Shown here one piece after another: positions 1-8,726 of a stretch of 64,000 nucleotides of DNA. The stretch is from a bacterium (GTDB lineage Bacteria; UBA10199; 2-02-FULL-44-16; JAAZCA01), in the NCBI GenBank assembly GCA_021810905.1, contig JAJZQH010000010.1, positions 1-64,000 of the forward strand. Reading direction: 5' to 3'. The translations under genes and the position numbers were made by a program. Position 1 is the stretch's first letter. Each line of letters starts with the position of its first letter. The notes beneath the pieces were generated by a model, which was not told where the DNA came from, made no database searches, and saw only the letters and a program-made list of their open reading frames with translations.

Positions 1-1
1 C

Positions 2-97
2 CTTTGTGGCGAGCTTATTCTCGACCACGGCATTGCGCTAAAAGCGCTTTATTTCATTGAGACTGGTTTTCACACCAGATCTCATGGGGGAGGTTGA
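2..97 (+). CDS. Possible 3' end of a truncated gene
   Basis: The reading frame entering from the left edge stays open for 31 codons (ending in HGGG) and stops with TGA at 95-97. The other two plus frames and all minus frames close sooner. No domain can be recognised from so short a piece, and it may simply be noncoding sequence with an open frame. Confidence 0.2.
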   Translation, partial: LCGELILDHGIALKALYFIETGFHTRSHGGG

Positions 98-111
98 CTC
101 CTTTCATACCA

Positions 112-190
112 TCTCGGCGGGAGGGTGGTAGCCTCGCGTACTTCCTGGCACGGAGCCTCCGCGTACTCCGTGCCACGGAGCTCGCCGAGA
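112..190. repeat. Nested hairpin repeat (CGGGAGGG / GGCACGGAG family)
   Basis: Outer arms TCTCGGCG (112-119) and CGCCGAGA (183-190) enclose an inner stem GGCACGGAG / CTCCGTGCC. The left part resembles the right arm of the long palindrome between thiH and thiC near 23418-23460, sharing CGGGAGGG and TGGCACGGAG. It lies downstream of the minus-strand gene that ends at 244. There is no U-tract, so an ordinary intrinsic terminator is not evident. Confidence 0.5.
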
Positions 191-243
191 GGCGGATGCC
201 ACGTGCAGCCGCATGTGGAGTTGAACGGGTTTGCTGGAAGAAG

Positions 244-1119
244 TTACTCTACGCCGCCGCCGGGGGTTACGGTGACGACTCCCGTCCCTTCTATTTCGAT
301 CGTTCCCAGCGGCGGGTCGTCGATCACTTCCTTGCTGATCACAAATGTAGTCGTGGTCTCTTCGTTTTTGATGTCTGTGACGATGGAACGCAACGGCGGC
401 CTGGCCTTTTCTATCGCGCGCGCCAGAATTTTCTCCGGCTCGCCACGCGTGTCGAATTTGGCGCCGGGCGCGTCGGTAAACGAGCACCTGGACTGCCAGT
501 CCTCAGTTATCGGACGGCGGAACTGCAATGCGATGCTGCCCTTGTCCTCGCCGTTTCTCTGGAAAGTGACTTCATACGGGACCTTGGAAATTCCGATTTC
601 GAGTTTGCACTGGCCGGTCGGCCACTTTGAGAGGAAGCCTTCCACGTCCGCGTTGATGTCCGCATCGCCTCGAATTACTGCTGTGTTCGCGTTCGCCTGT
701 CCTTTTATCTCCCAGCGATACTTCACGACGAAGTTGTCTGGCGAGTCGTTGAAGACATAATGCGCGCGTATCGCCGCGTTTATTTTCACATCCCAGCGCG
801 TCTCGCCTTCAGTCGGCGCTGTTTCGACTCCGGGAGTGGCTGTTTCCGCCGGCGCCGCCGTTTCCCCCGGCGGAACAGCGCGAATGACGGGAATGCGCGG
901 TGCAGCCGGAGGAAGGGCTCCTTCCTCTTGTCCTTCTTGAGCGCCAGGCGCCGCTATCGGCGGCACAATGCCTTGTTCTGCCGGCGCCTCTTCCGGCGTT
1001 TCCTCTTCCGTTATCGCTTCTTCGTTGTCCTGGCCTCGGACAATAGAAGGCATGGAAAGGCTGGATAGAAGAATACCGATAAAAAGAATTGCCCGGATGC
1101 GAGAACTGAATCTTTGCAT
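244..1119 (-). CDS. Secreted protein of unknown function, Pro/Glu-rich N-terminus
   Basis: This 291-residue protein opens with a clear signal peptide: basic MQRFSSRIR, a hydrophobic stretch, and a likely cleavage before QDNEE near residue 30. A low-complexity Pro/Glu/Ala-rich linker follows (about residues 31-110), then a globular-looking domain of about 180 residues containing short basic and aromatic stretches. I recognise no family. It is transcribed alone, with a candidate promoter just upstream. Export to periplasm or outer membrane is an inference from the signal sequence. Confidence 0.7.
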   Translation of the reverse strand: MQRFSSRIRAILFIGILLSSLSMPSIVRGQDNEEAITEEETPEEAPAEQGIVPPIAAPGAQEGQEEGALPPAAPRIPVIRAVPPGETAAPAETATPGVETAPTEGETRWDVKINAAIRAHYVFNDSPDNFVVKYRWEIKGQANANTAVIRGDADINADVEGFLSKWPTGQCKLEIGISKVPYEVTFQRNGEDKGSIALQFRRPITEDWQSRCSFTDAPGAKFDTRGEPEKILARAIEKARPPLRSIVTDIKNEETTTTFVISKEVIDDPPLGTIEIEGTGVVTVTPGGGVE

Positions 1120-1127
1120 GACCGACG

Positions 1128-1155
1128 ATTCTAGAGGATTTTAGTATTTCTTCAA
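1128..1155 (-). promoter_or_regulatory. Candidate promoter of the secreted-protein gene
   Basis: On the minus strand TTGAAG (1155-1150) is followed after 16 bases by TAGAAT (1133-1128), close to the sigma-70 consensus. The start codon at 1119 is only a few bases further on, so the leader would be very short. Judged by eye only. Confidence 0.4.
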
Positions 1156-1170
1156 GCGAGTTTTCCGCCC

Positions 1171-1260
1171 AAAAATCAGAAGTCAGAATACAGAAGTCAG
1201 AATCCAGAAGTCGGAATACAAAATAGCATTCTGACTTCTGGATTCTGACTTCTGATTTTC
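1171..1260. repeat. Inverted tandem-repeat element, unit CAGAAGTCAGAAT
   Basis: The left arm holds about three copies of a 12-13 bp unit built from CAGAAGTCAGAAT. After a spacer of about 7 bases the right arm holds the reverse complement (ATTCTGACTTCTG) about twice. The whole would fold as one hairpin of about 40-bp arms. It sits between the divergent secreted-protein and purB transcription units, just ahead of the purB promoter. A half copy occurs near 47520. Confidence 0.75.
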
Positions 1261-1271
1261 ATGGATTTAGG

Positions 1272-1300
1272 TTGCATATGCGCGGGTGGTGGGCTATAGT
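1272..1300 (+). promoter_or_regulatory. Candidate promoter of the pur operon
   Basis: TTGCAT (1272-1277), a 17-base spacer and TATAGT (1295-1300) form a good sigma-70-like promoter about 100 bases ahead of purB. No PurR box or purine riboswitch is recognisable in the leader 1301-1397. Confidence 0.5.
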
Positions 1301-1397
1301 GCCGCCTCTCTCGAAGGTCTTGCGAATAATTTAATGATTTCAAATGGTTACGGTCTCTTTTTGCCGTGCCGCGGAAGTTCTTTTTTCGGAAGGCGAT

Positions 1398-2696
1398 ATG
1401 ATTGAGAGGTATTCAAGGCCTGAGATGGCATCCATCTGGAGCGACGAGGCCAGATACCGCCTCTGGCTTGATATCGAATTAGCCGTATGCGAGGCATGGG
1501 CCTCGCGCGGCGAGATCCCCGCGGACGCAATATCCACGATAAAATCAAAATCAGATTTTGACCTCGGCCGCATAGCCGCGATCGAGGAAGAGGTGCGCCA
1601 CGACGTGATCGCGTTCCTCACTGCGGTCGCCGAAAAGGTGGGCCCCGACTCGCGCTACATCCACATGGGCATGACCTCATCCGATTTGCTCGACACCTCA
1701 TTCGCGGTGCAGCTCACGCGCGCGGGCCGGCTGATCGCAGAGGATATCGCAACGCTTCGCGCGGCCATCGCAAAGCTCGCGCACGCCCACAAAAATACGG
1801 TGATGATCGGCCGTTCGCACGGCATTCACGCGGAACCGATTACCTTCGGACTCAAGTGCGCGGTCTGGTACGACGAGTTCGGCCGTCATGCATCGCGCCT
1901 CGAAGAGGCGATAAAGGGTATAGCAGTCGGCAAGCTCTCGGGCGCGGTGGGCACTTTCGCGCATATCGATCCAACGATAGAATCGGAAGTCTGCGCACGC
2001 TTCGGCCTTTCTGCGGCGCCTGCGTCCACGCAGATCGTGCAACGTGACCGGCACGCCCACTATTTTGCGGTGCTCGCGGGAATCGCCGCCTCTATCGAGA
2101 AGGTCGCGGTGGAGATCAGACATATGCAGCGCACCGAGGTGGGTGAGGCGTCGGAGCCTTTCGGAAAAGGGCAGAAGGGTTCGAGCGCCATGCCGCACAA
2201 GCGCAACCCGATCCTCTGTGAGAATCTCACGGGGCTGGCCCGCGTGGTCCGCGCAAACGCGATGGCTGCTTTTGAGGACGTGGCACTCTGGCATGAACGC
2301 GATATTTCGCATTCGTCCGTGGAGAGAATCATAGGTCCTGATTCAACGATCCTTGTCGATTTCATGCTCGCCCGCATCACCCGGGTCATAGATGGGCTGG
2401 AGGTGAATCAGGAACGCATGAAGCAGAATATGGAACTCTCCCACGGGCTCTACAACTCGCAGGAGGTCATGCTCGCGCTGGTGCGATCCGGAATGACGAG
2501 AGAGGACGCGTACCGAATCGTGCAATCCGCGGCCATGCAGTCGTGGAAAGACGGCAGGTCATTTGAAGAGATCCTGGCGGAAAATAAAGATGTGACGGCA
2601 AAGATATCTGTCGCAGAACTGAAGAAACTCTTCGACGTGAAAATTCATCTGAAACACGTGGATACGATATTTAAACGAGTGTTTGGCGAGTCATAA
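1398..2696 (+). CDS. purB: Adenylosuccinate lyase
   Basis: PurB cleaves SAICAR to AICAR plus fumarate and adenylosuccinate to AMP plus fumarate, acting twice in purine synthesis. The 432-residue protein begins MIERYSRPEMASIWSDEARY, a typical PurB N-terminus, and carries the fumarase/aspartase superfamily signature GSSAMPHKRNP and the TSSDLLDT motif. An in-frame codon exists upstream at 1344, but the ATG at 1398 has the ribosome binding site GGAAGG five bases before it. It is the first gene of the purB-S-Q-L-F operon. Confidence 0.96.
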   Translation: MIERYSRPEMASIWSDEARYRLWLDIELAVCEAWASRGEIPADAISTIKSKSDFDLGRIAAIEEEVRHDVIAFLTAVAEKVGPDSRYIHMGMTSSDLLDTSFAVQLTRAGRLIAEDIATLRAAIAKLAHAHKNTVMIGRSHGIHAEPITFGLKCAVWYDEFGRHASRLEEAIKGIAVGKLSGAVGTFAHIDPTIESEVCARFGLSAAPASTQIVQRDRHAHYFAVLAGIAASIEKVAVEIRHMQRTEVGEASEPFGKGQKGSSAMPHKRNPILCENLTGLARVVRANAMAAFEDVALWHERDISHSSVERIIGPDSTILVDFMLARITRVIDGLEVNQERMKQNMELSHGLYNSQEVMLALVRSGMTREDAYRIVQSAAMQSWKDGRSFEEILAENKDVTAKISVAELKKLFDVKIHLKHVDTIFKRVFGES

Positions 2697-2752
2697 AATC
2701 GTGCGCTCGTGCGATGGTACGTTCGTGCGCTCGTAACGCGCAACCCGGGAGT
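2697..2752. repeat. Degenerate half element, GTGCGCTCGTGCG units
   Basis: The 60-base purB-purS gap is mostly GTGCG/CTCGTGCG/GTACGTTCGTGCG units, spelled like the left arm of the element between purS and purQ. No matching right arm is evident, so this looks like a remnant of the same family. Confidence 0.5.
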
Positions 2753-2756
2753 TATC

Positions 2757-2996
2757 ATGCAGGCTAAAGTCTATGTCACATTGAAGAAGGGCGTTCATGA
2801 TCCGCAGGGCGAGGCGGTGCGCCATACGCTGGCCGCGATGGGCCATAAGGATGTGGCCGGCGTCCGCGTTGGGAAGTACATAGAGGTGGCTCTCTCCGAC
2901 AAAACTCATGAAGAGGCGGAAGCGACGATGAAGGAGATCTGTGAAAAGCTCCTCGCCAACACTGTGATTGAAAGCTATCGATACGAAATATCGTAA
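2757..2996 (+). CDS. purS: FGAM synthase subunit PurS
   Basis: PurS is the small structural subunit of the three-part phosphoribosylformylglycinamidine synthase and bridges PurQ and PurL. The 79-residue product (MQAKVYVTLKKGVHDPQGEA...) matches the family in length and in the opening KVYVTLKKGVxDPQG. The ATG at 2757 is preferred to the upstream in-frame codon at 2709, which lies in repeat sequence; CGGGAG precedes it. Its place between purB and purQ/purL agrees with the call. Confidence 0.95.
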   Translation: MQAKVYVTLKKGVHDPQGEAVRHTLAAMGHKDVAGVRVGKYIEVALSDKTHEEAEATMKEICEKLLANTVIESYRYEIS

Positions 2997-2998
2997 CT

Positions 2999-3103
2999 CG
3001 TGCGTTAGTGCGATCGTACTCTCGTGCGATCGAAAATCTGGACAGATTTTACAAACGCACGAACGCGCGCTTTTTAACGAAAGTTCTAACGAACGAGTCA
3101 CGG
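2999..3103. repeat. Inverted tandem-repeat element, unit GTGCGTTA/GTGCGATC
   Basis: The left arm has GTGCGTTA, GTGCGATC and CGTGCGATCG units. The spacer reads CTGGACAGATTTTAC, and the right arm has AACGCACGAACGCGCG and AACGAAAGTTCTAACGAACG. It fills the purS-purQ gap and ends eight bases before the purQ start. Its spacer matches that of the element at 10456-10539. Confidence 0.7.
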
Positions 3104-3110
3104 ACTTCTT

Positions 3111-3812
3111 ATGAAATTCGGAATCATTGTTTTTCCAGGAAGCAACTGCGATCACGACTGCCTGCACGTGGTCACCAAGGTCATGGGCCAGGAGGGCTTC
3201 TTTCTCTGGCACAAGGAAAAGGACCTGCGCGGCGCGGACTGCCTCATTTTGCCGGGCGGCTTCTCGTACGGCGATTACCTGCGCTCCGGCGCTATGGCGG
3301 CATGTTCTCCGATCATGGATTCCGTGAAGTCGTTCGCAGCGGGCGGCGGGCTCGTCGCAGGCATCTGCAACGGATTCCAGATCCTGCAGGAGGCGCGGCT
3401 CCTTCCCGGCGCGCTGATGCGAAATCAGACCCTCAAGTTCATCTGCAAGGACATTTATATGCGCGTGGAACGCACCGACACGCCGTTCACCGGCGCGTGC
3501 AGGCCGGGCGAGATCCTCAAGGTCCCCATCGCTCACATGGACGGAAATTTCTTCACTGACAAAAAACAGATCGAGCGCCTCAACGAGCAGCGGCAGATTT
3601 TATTCAGGTATTGCGATGAGGGCGGCCGCGTTGACGCCGACGCGAACCCGAACGGCTCGATGGAAGCGGTTGCCGGCCTTATCAACGAGAAAGGGAACGT
3701 CTGCGGGATGATGCCGCATCCGGAAAGATGCAGCGAGTCGCTGCTGCGCAACCGCGACGGAATAAAGATATTCGAATCCATCGTCAATTGGGCTGCGCGC
3801 AAGGGAGCATGA
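3111..3812 (+). CDS. purQ: FGAM synthase glutaminase subunit PurQ
   Basis: PurQ is the class I glutamine amidotransferase subunit that supplies ammonia to PurL. The 233-residue protein begins [17 protein letters not shown], carries the nucleophile elbow GICNGFQ with the catalytic Cys, and has the His/Glu of the triad in the C-terminal MMPHPER. The stop is followed one base later by the purL start, so translation is probably coupled. Confidence 0.96.
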   Translation: MKFGIIVFPGSNCDHDCLHVVTKVMGQEGFFLWHKEKDLRGADCLILPGGFSYGDYLRSGAMAACSPIMDSVKSFAAGGGLVAGICNGFQILQEARLLPGALMRNQTLKFICKDIYMRVERTDTPFTGACRPGEILKVPIAHMDGNFFTDKKQIERLNEQRQILFRYCDEGGRVDADANPNGSMEAVAGLINEKGNVCGMMPHPERCSESLLRNRDGIKIFESIVNWAARKGA

Positions 3813-3813
3813 C

Positions 3814-6030
3814 ATGATGGCAGATACGACAATTACCCCGAAGCTCGTGGAAGAGCATGGCATCACCGAAGAGGAATATCGCCACATCGAATCGGTGATG
3901 GGCCGCACGCCCAACATCACTGAACTCGGCATCTTCTCGGTGATGTGGTCGGAGCACTGCTCGTATAAGAGTTCCCGCGTCTATCTCAAGAACTTTCCCA
4001 CCACCGGCTCGCGAGTGCTGCAGGGGCCGGGCGAGAATGCCGGAATAATAGACATCGGCGACGGGATCGCAGTGGCCTTCAAGATGGAGAGCCACAACCA
4101 TCCTTCCTTCATCGAGCCGTATCAGGGCGCGGCCACGGGCGTGGGCGGCATCCTTCGCGACATATTCACGATGGGCGCCAGGCCGATCGCCAACATGAAC
4201 AGCCTGCGATTCGGCGATCCCACTCACCCGCGCACGCGCTATCTCGCGAAGGGAGTCGTGGCGGGCATCGGCGGCTACGGCAACACGATGGGCATACCCA
4301 CGGTGGGCGGCGAGGTCGCGTTCGATCCGTGTTACAACGGCAACATCCTGGTCAACGCATTCACGCTCGGCGTGATGGATTCCTCGCGCATCTATCTCGG
4401 CAAAGCGAGCGGCGTGGGAAATCCGGTCATCTACGTCGGTTCCAAGACCGGCCGCGATGGAATCCACGGCGCCACCATGGCGTCGGACGTCTTCGGCGAG
4501 GGCGGTGAAGAGCGCAGGCCGACCGTGCAGGTGGGCGATCCGTTTACGGAGAAGCTCCTGCTTGAAGCGTGTCTCGAACTCATGGCCACGGACGCGATCG
4601 TGGGCATTCAGGATATGGGCGCCGCCGGGTTCACCTGCTCCACGTTCGAAATGGCGGACCGCGCCGGGTCCGGCATGGTCGTCGATCTCGACAAAGTTCC
4701 CAAACGCGAAGAAGGGATGACGCCGTACGAGATCATGCTCTCGGAATCGCAGGAGCGGATGTTGATCGTTGCAAGGCAGGGGCGCGAGGATGACGTGAGG
4801 CGCATCTTCGAAAAGTGGGACCTCGACGTAGCGGTCGTGGGTCAGGTCACCGACGACGGCCGCGTCCGCGTGATGAGCGAAGGCCGCGTGGTGGCCGATA
4901 TCCCGGTTGCGCCTATCGTGCACGAGGCTCCGCTCTACGAACGCCCTGTGGCGGAGCCTTCGTGGCAGCGCGAGGCGCAGAAGCTGGATATCGAGAGCGT
5001 CGAGATTCCCGCCGACATGAACGAGACGTTCCTGAAGCTGATGGAATCTCCGAACCTCGCCTGCAAGAGCTGGGTATGGGAGCAGTACGATCACATGGTG
5101 ATGACAAATACCGTCGTTACCCCCGGCGCAGACGCCGCGGTGCTCAGGCTCAAGGGAACGGACAAGGGCATCGCCGTCACCACCGATTGCAACTCGCGCT
5201 ACTGTTATCTCGATCCGTATGCCGGTGCGGCGCTGGCCGTCGCCGAGGCAGCGCGCAACCTCTCCTGCGTGGGCGCTACGCCCCTGGCGATAACCGATTG
5301 CCTCAATTTCGGAAATCCCGAAAAACCGGAGATCATGTGGCAGTTCAGGCAGGCGGTCGCGGGCATATCCGAGGCCTGCCGGCAGTTTGATACCCCGGTC
5401 ACCGGCGGCAACGTGAGCCTCTACAACGAAACAAAGAGCGAGGCCATCTATCCCACGCCCACTATCGGGATGGTTGGGCTGCTGGATGACGTGAACAAGC
5501 ATGCGACTCCATGGTGGAAGGATGAGGGCGACGTCATTTTGCTCCTCGGCGCATCGGAGCCGGACCTCGGCGGCAGCGAGTACCTCTATGCGATTCACAA
5601 ACGCGTCGCAGGACGTCCACCGCAGGTGGACTTCGATCGAGAGAAGGCGGTGCAGAACGCGGTGCGCACCTGCATACGAAGGGGACTCTTACGCTCGGCG
5701 CACGACGTTTCCGAAGGAGGCATCGCGGTTGCGCTCGCCGAATGCTCCCTCACGCGGCCTTCAGGCATGCTTGCGGCCACTGTAACGCTCACCGACGACG
5801 TGCGTCCCGATGTGCTGCTCTTCGGAGAGTGCGGCGCCCGCATCATCGTCTCCACCACACCCGCAGACGCGCAGGCAGTGATTGAGATAGCTCGAGAACT
5901 CGGAGCGCCTGCCAGGGAAATCGGCAGGGTTGGCGGCCGTATGCTCGCCGTGAACAATTTGATATCCGTTGCGGTCGCGGAATTGCACCAGCGCTGGAGC
6001 AGCGCAATGCCGAAACTTATGGGTGAATGA
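3814..6030 (+). CDS. purL: FGAM synthase large subunit PurL
   Basis: PurL converts FGAR plus ATP and ammonia to FGAM. The 738-residue length fits the small-type PurL that works with PurS and PurQ. It shows the family N-terminus ([20 protein letters not shown]), the KMESHNHPS motif near residue 90, and the duplicated AIR-synthase-like halves with [11 protein letters not shown] in the second. A second Met follows the first, so the start could be 3 bases later. Confidence 0.97.
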   Translation: MMADTTITPKLVEEHGITEEEYRHIESVMGRTPNITELGIFSVMWSEHCSYKSSRVYLKNFPTTGSRVLQGPGENAGIIDIGDGIAVAFKMESHNHPSFIEPYQGAATGVGGILRDIFTMGARPIANMNSLRFGDPTHPRTRYLAKGVVAGIGGYGNTMGIPTVGGEVAFDPCYNGNILVNAFTLGVMDSSRIYLGKASGVGNPVIYVGSKTGRDGIHGATMASDVFGEGGEERRPTVQVGDPFTEKLLLEACLELMATDAIVGIQDMGAAGFTCSTFEMADRAGSGMVVDLDKVPKREEGMTPYEIMLSESQERMLIVARQGREDDVRRIFEKWDLDVAVVGQVTDDGRVRVMSEGRVVADIPVAPIVHEAPLYERPVAEPSWQREAQKLDIESVEIPADMNETFLKLMESPNLACKSWVWEQYDHMVMTNTVVTPGADAAVLRLKGTDKGIAVTTDCNSRYCYLDPYAGAALAVAEAARNLSCVGATPLAITDCLNFGNPEKPEIMWQFRQAVAGISEACRQFDTPVTGGNVSLYNETKSEAIYPTPTIGMVGLLDDVNKHATPWWKDEGDVILLLGASEPDLGGSEYLYAIHKRVAGRPPQVDFDREKAVQNAVRTCIRRGLLRSAHDVSEGGIAVALAECSLTRPSGMLAATVTLTDDVRPDVLLFGECGARIIVSTTPADAQAVIEIARELGAPAREIGRVGGRMLAVNNLISVAVAELHQRWSSAMPKLMGE

Positions 6031-6033
6031 CAT

Positions 6034-6115
6034 GTGGTACGTTGGTACGTTAGTACGTTAGTACAACATAATAATTTTACCAACGTACCAAAGTACAAAC
6101 GTACTAACGTACCAC
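6034..6115. repeat. Inverted tandem-repeat element, unit GTACGTTA/G
   Basis: Three GTACGTTG/GTACGTTA units, a short A/T-rich spacer (AACATAATAATTTTAC) and a right arm of AACGTACC / AAGTACAA / ACGTACTAACGTACCAC. It lies within the pur operon between purL and purF, 22 bases before the purF start codon. Spelling matches the elements at 44160 and 45584. Confidence 0.8.
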
Positions 6116-6137
6116 TTGAATAATAACTGGTATTCAT

Positions 6138-7535
6138 ATGTGCGGAATCGTAGGCATCCATAATCACCCCGAGGCGTCCAACATCGCCTACCTCTGCCTC
6201 TATGCGCAGCAGCATCGCGGGCAGGAGAGCACGGGCATCGTCTCGTCCGACAAGGGGATCTTTCATCAGCACAAAGCGATGGGCCTGGTGGCGGACAGCT
6301 TCGACAGCACGCGCATCAAGTCGCTGGCCGGCAGAAACGCCATCGGCCACGTTCGCTATTCCACCGCGGGCAGCTCTTCCATCGAGAATTCGCAGCCGTT
6401 CGTCGTGAGCGCGCGCGGAGAGCAGCTGGCGCTCGCGCACAACGGCAACCTCACGAACGCACTTGAGCTTCGCAAGAGGCTGGAGGAAGACGGCGCGATC
6501 TTCCAGTCCACGATGGACAGCGAAGTCATCATGCACCTTATCGCGCGCGAGCGCGGCAAGACGCTCGTGGATCGCATCGCAGGTGCGCTCAGGAAGGTGG
6601 AAGGCGCTTATTCGCTCGTATTTCTGTCGGACGGCGTGATGATAGCGGCGCGCGACCCCCGCGGCTTCAGGCCGCTCGTGATCGGGCAGATAGGCGACGC
6701 GTACGTTGCGGCCTCTGAAACGTGCGCGCTGGATCTTATCGACGCGACCATCATGCGAGAAGTCCGTCCCGGAGAGATCGTGCTGTTCGAGCAGGGCGGT
6801 ATGCGCTCCTACGACGCGCTCGTCGACGGAAAGAACAAGAAGGCGCACTGCATCTTCGAATACATCTACTTCGCCAGGCCCGACAGCCATATCTTCGATC
6901 GCGACGTCTACACGATCCGCAAGGGATTCGGCCGTCAGCTCGCAAAGGAGCACCCGGTCGACGCGGATCTTGTGATCCCGGTTCCGGACTCCGGAGTTCC
7001 TGCGGCCATCGGCTACGCGCAGGAGGCGGGGATCCCGTTCGAGATGGGACTGATACGCAATCACTACGTCGGGCGCACCTTCATTGAGCCCACGAGCGAG
7101 ATCCGTCACTTCGGCGTACGCATCAAGCTCAATCCCGTGAAGGAATTGCTCGCGGGCAAACGCATCGTCGTGATCGACGATTCTATCGTGCGCGGAACCA
7201 CGAGCATGAAGATCGTCAAGATGCTCCGCAGGGCAGGGGCCAAGGAGGTGCACATGCGCATCTCGAGTCCGCCCACGTGCTGGCCATGCTTCTACGGCAT
7301 AGACACGCCGACCCGCCGCGAACTCATCGCCGCAAAACAGTCCGTGAAGGAGATACGCGAGTTCCTTACGGCGGATTCTCTGGGCTACCTCTCCCGTGAC
7401 GGATTGTACTGCTTCGAAAAAAAGGGCGAGCGCGAGTGGTTCTGCGATGCATGCTTTACAGGGGAGTATCCGGTGGACCTCGTCGATTCGCCGGATATAA
7501 TGGAACAGGCGATGGAAGCAAGGCGAGGGTGTTGA
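6138..7535 (+). CDS. purF: Amidophosphoribosyltransferase
   Basis: PurF makes 5-phosphoribosylamine from PRPP and glutamine, the first committed purine step. The 465-residue protein starts MCGIVGI, so Cys2 is the N-terminal nucleophile after Met removal, and [10 protein letters not shown] follows. The PRPP loop [13 protein letters not shown] lies near residue 340. Cysteines in AHCIFEY, PTCWPC and FCDACF fit the [4Fe-4S] type known from Bacillus subtilis, but no propeptide precedes Cys2 because an in-frame stop lies just upstream. Confidence 0.96.
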   Translation: MCGIVGIHNHPEASNIAYLCLYAQQHRGQESTGIVSSDKGIFHQHKAMGLVADSFDSTRIKSLAGRNAIGHVRYSTAGSSSIENSQPFVVSARGEQLALAHNGNLTNALELRKRLEEDGAIFQSTMDSEVIMHLIARERGKTLVDRIAGALRKVEGAYSLVFLSDGVMIAARDPRGFRPLVIGQIGDAYVAASETCALDLIDATIMREVRPGEIVLFEQGGMRSYDALVDGKNKKAHCIFEYIYFARPDSHIFDRDVYTIRKGFGRQLAKEHPVDADLVIPVPDSGVPAAIGYAQEAGIPFEMGLIRNHYVGRTFIEPTSEIRHFGVRIKLNPVKELLAGKRIVVIDDSIVRGTTSMKIVKMLRRAGAKEVHMRISSPPTCWPCFYGIDTPTRRELIAAKQSVKEIREFLTADSLGYLSRDGLYCFEKKGEREWFCDACFTGEYPVDLVDSPDIMEQAMEARRGC

Positions 7536-7541
7536 GCAACG

Positions 7542-8537
7542 ATGAAGAGAATCCTCATAACAGGCTGTTCGGGTTACCTCGGTTCGATGGTCGTGCGTCT
7601 GCTCGCCGAGCGGGGCGGGTGGGAGATCTTTGGCATCGACGTGCAGAGGCCCCAAGATGAATCCGCGTATGCCGGTTTCGCGCAGGCCTCAGTTACGGAC
7701 TCCAGGGCAATGGCAGCGATCTTCGAACAGGCCAGACCCGACGTAGCGGTCCACCTGGCGTTTGTCGTGGACGTAACCCATAACCCGCGACGCGAAGAAG
7801 ATATTGCGATAGGCGGCACGAGAAATTTCCTCGAAGGGGTGCGACAGTCCGGCGCGCCCAAGGCCGTGCTCGTGACGAGCGTTGCGGCGTACGGCGCACA
7901 CGAAGACAACGACGTGCCGCTCACGGAATCGTCGCCGATCAGGGGTAATGCGGGCTACAGCTATTCGCGGCTCAAGGCAGCGGTGGACGACATCGCCAGG
8001 GCGTTCATGAACGATCATCAGGAATGCGAGTTCGCCATCTTGAGGCCTTGCCTGTTTGTCGGCGCGCACACCCGGAATCACTTCTTCGACCTGCTGAAAT
8101 TTCCGATCGTGCCCAGGGTTATGGATTTCAAAGGCGTGCGCGATCCGCTCTTTCAGTTCATACACGAGGACGACATGGCGCGCTGCCTGGTGGCCGCGAT
8201 AGAGAAGCCCGCGCGCGGTATCTACAACGTTGCGGCAGAAGGGGAGCAGCCCTTTTCAAAGCTCGTTCGTCTCACCGGCAAGAGATCTCTTCCTCTCCCA
8301 TGGTTTTTGCTCTATCCCGCGACCGCGCTGCTGTGGGCTCTGCGGCTCGTCACCTCTCCGCCGGCGCAGCTCTATTTCATAAGATATCCGTGGATCATGG
8401 ACGTCTCCAGAATGCGACGCGATCTTTATGTCCCTGTTATGAACGGGATAGATGCGTTCAAGGAGTTCGTTGAAAAACAGATCAACAAGGATAGCAATAT
8501 CAGGAAAGAGAATATGCGGTTGGGAGTAATTGATTGA
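7542..8537 (+). CDS. NAD-dependent epimerase/dehydratase family protein
   Basis: An extended short-chain dehydrogenase of 331 residues. The NAD-binding GCSGYLG motif is at residues 8-14, and the catalytic YSYSRLK (YxxxK type) is near 145-150, after a VTSVAAYG strand. The C-terminal third, with a hydrophobic stretch near LPWFLLYPATALLW, is less typical and may touch the membrane. The start is 6 bases after the purF stop, so it is probably co-transcribed, though the substrate (likely a nucleotide sugar or similar) cannot be told. Confidence 0.85.
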   Translation: MKRILITGCSGYLGSMVVRLLAERGGWEIFGIDVQRPQDESAYAGFAQASVTDSRAMAAIFEQARPDVAVHLAFVVDVTHNPRREEDIAIGGTRNFLEGVRQSGAPKAVLVTSVAAYGAHEDNDVPLTESSPIRGNAGYSYSRLKAAVDDIARAFMNDHQECEFAILRPCLFVGAHTRNHFFDLLKFPIVPRVMDFKGVRDPLFQFIHEDDMARCLVAAIEKPARGIYNVAAEGEQPFSKLVRLTGKRSLPLPWFLLYPATALLWALRLVTSPPAQLYFIRYPWIMDVSRMRRDLYVPVMNGIDAFKEFVEKQINKDSNIRKENMRLGVID

Positions 8538-8576
8538 TCTCCTGCTTGTAATCCTCATTTTTACAGTCGGTATTCT

Positions 8577-8618
8577 GACGCCCGGGTGCAAGTCAACCCG
8601 TCTGAGTCGTTTTTTAAG
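8577..8618 (+). terminator. Possible terminator after the epimerase gene
   Basis: CGGGT and ACCCG form a 5-bp stem around an 8-base loop, and a TTTTTT run follows about 10 bases later. The stem is short and the distance to the U-tract is long, so this is weak. Confidence 0.3.
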
Positions 8619-8726
8619 ATGCAATGATTAGATAACCTGTTGATATCCAGCATTATTCAGTGAGTGTTCTGCATGCTCCAATATGGCATGTCTCTTGCTC
8701 ATTATTGAATGGGGAGACAAAGGCCT

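Noticed and set aside
3784-5598. Long open frame of 604 codons on the minus strand across purL
   Set aside because: It lies wholly opposite purL, has a His/Arg/Ala-rich composition typical of antisense frames in GC-rich genes, and shows no motif.
5595-7655. Open frame of 686 codons on the minus strand across the end of purL, purF and the next gene start
   Set aside because: It spans gene boundaries and a repeat element and is an antisense shadow; the plus-strand genes have clear family motifs.
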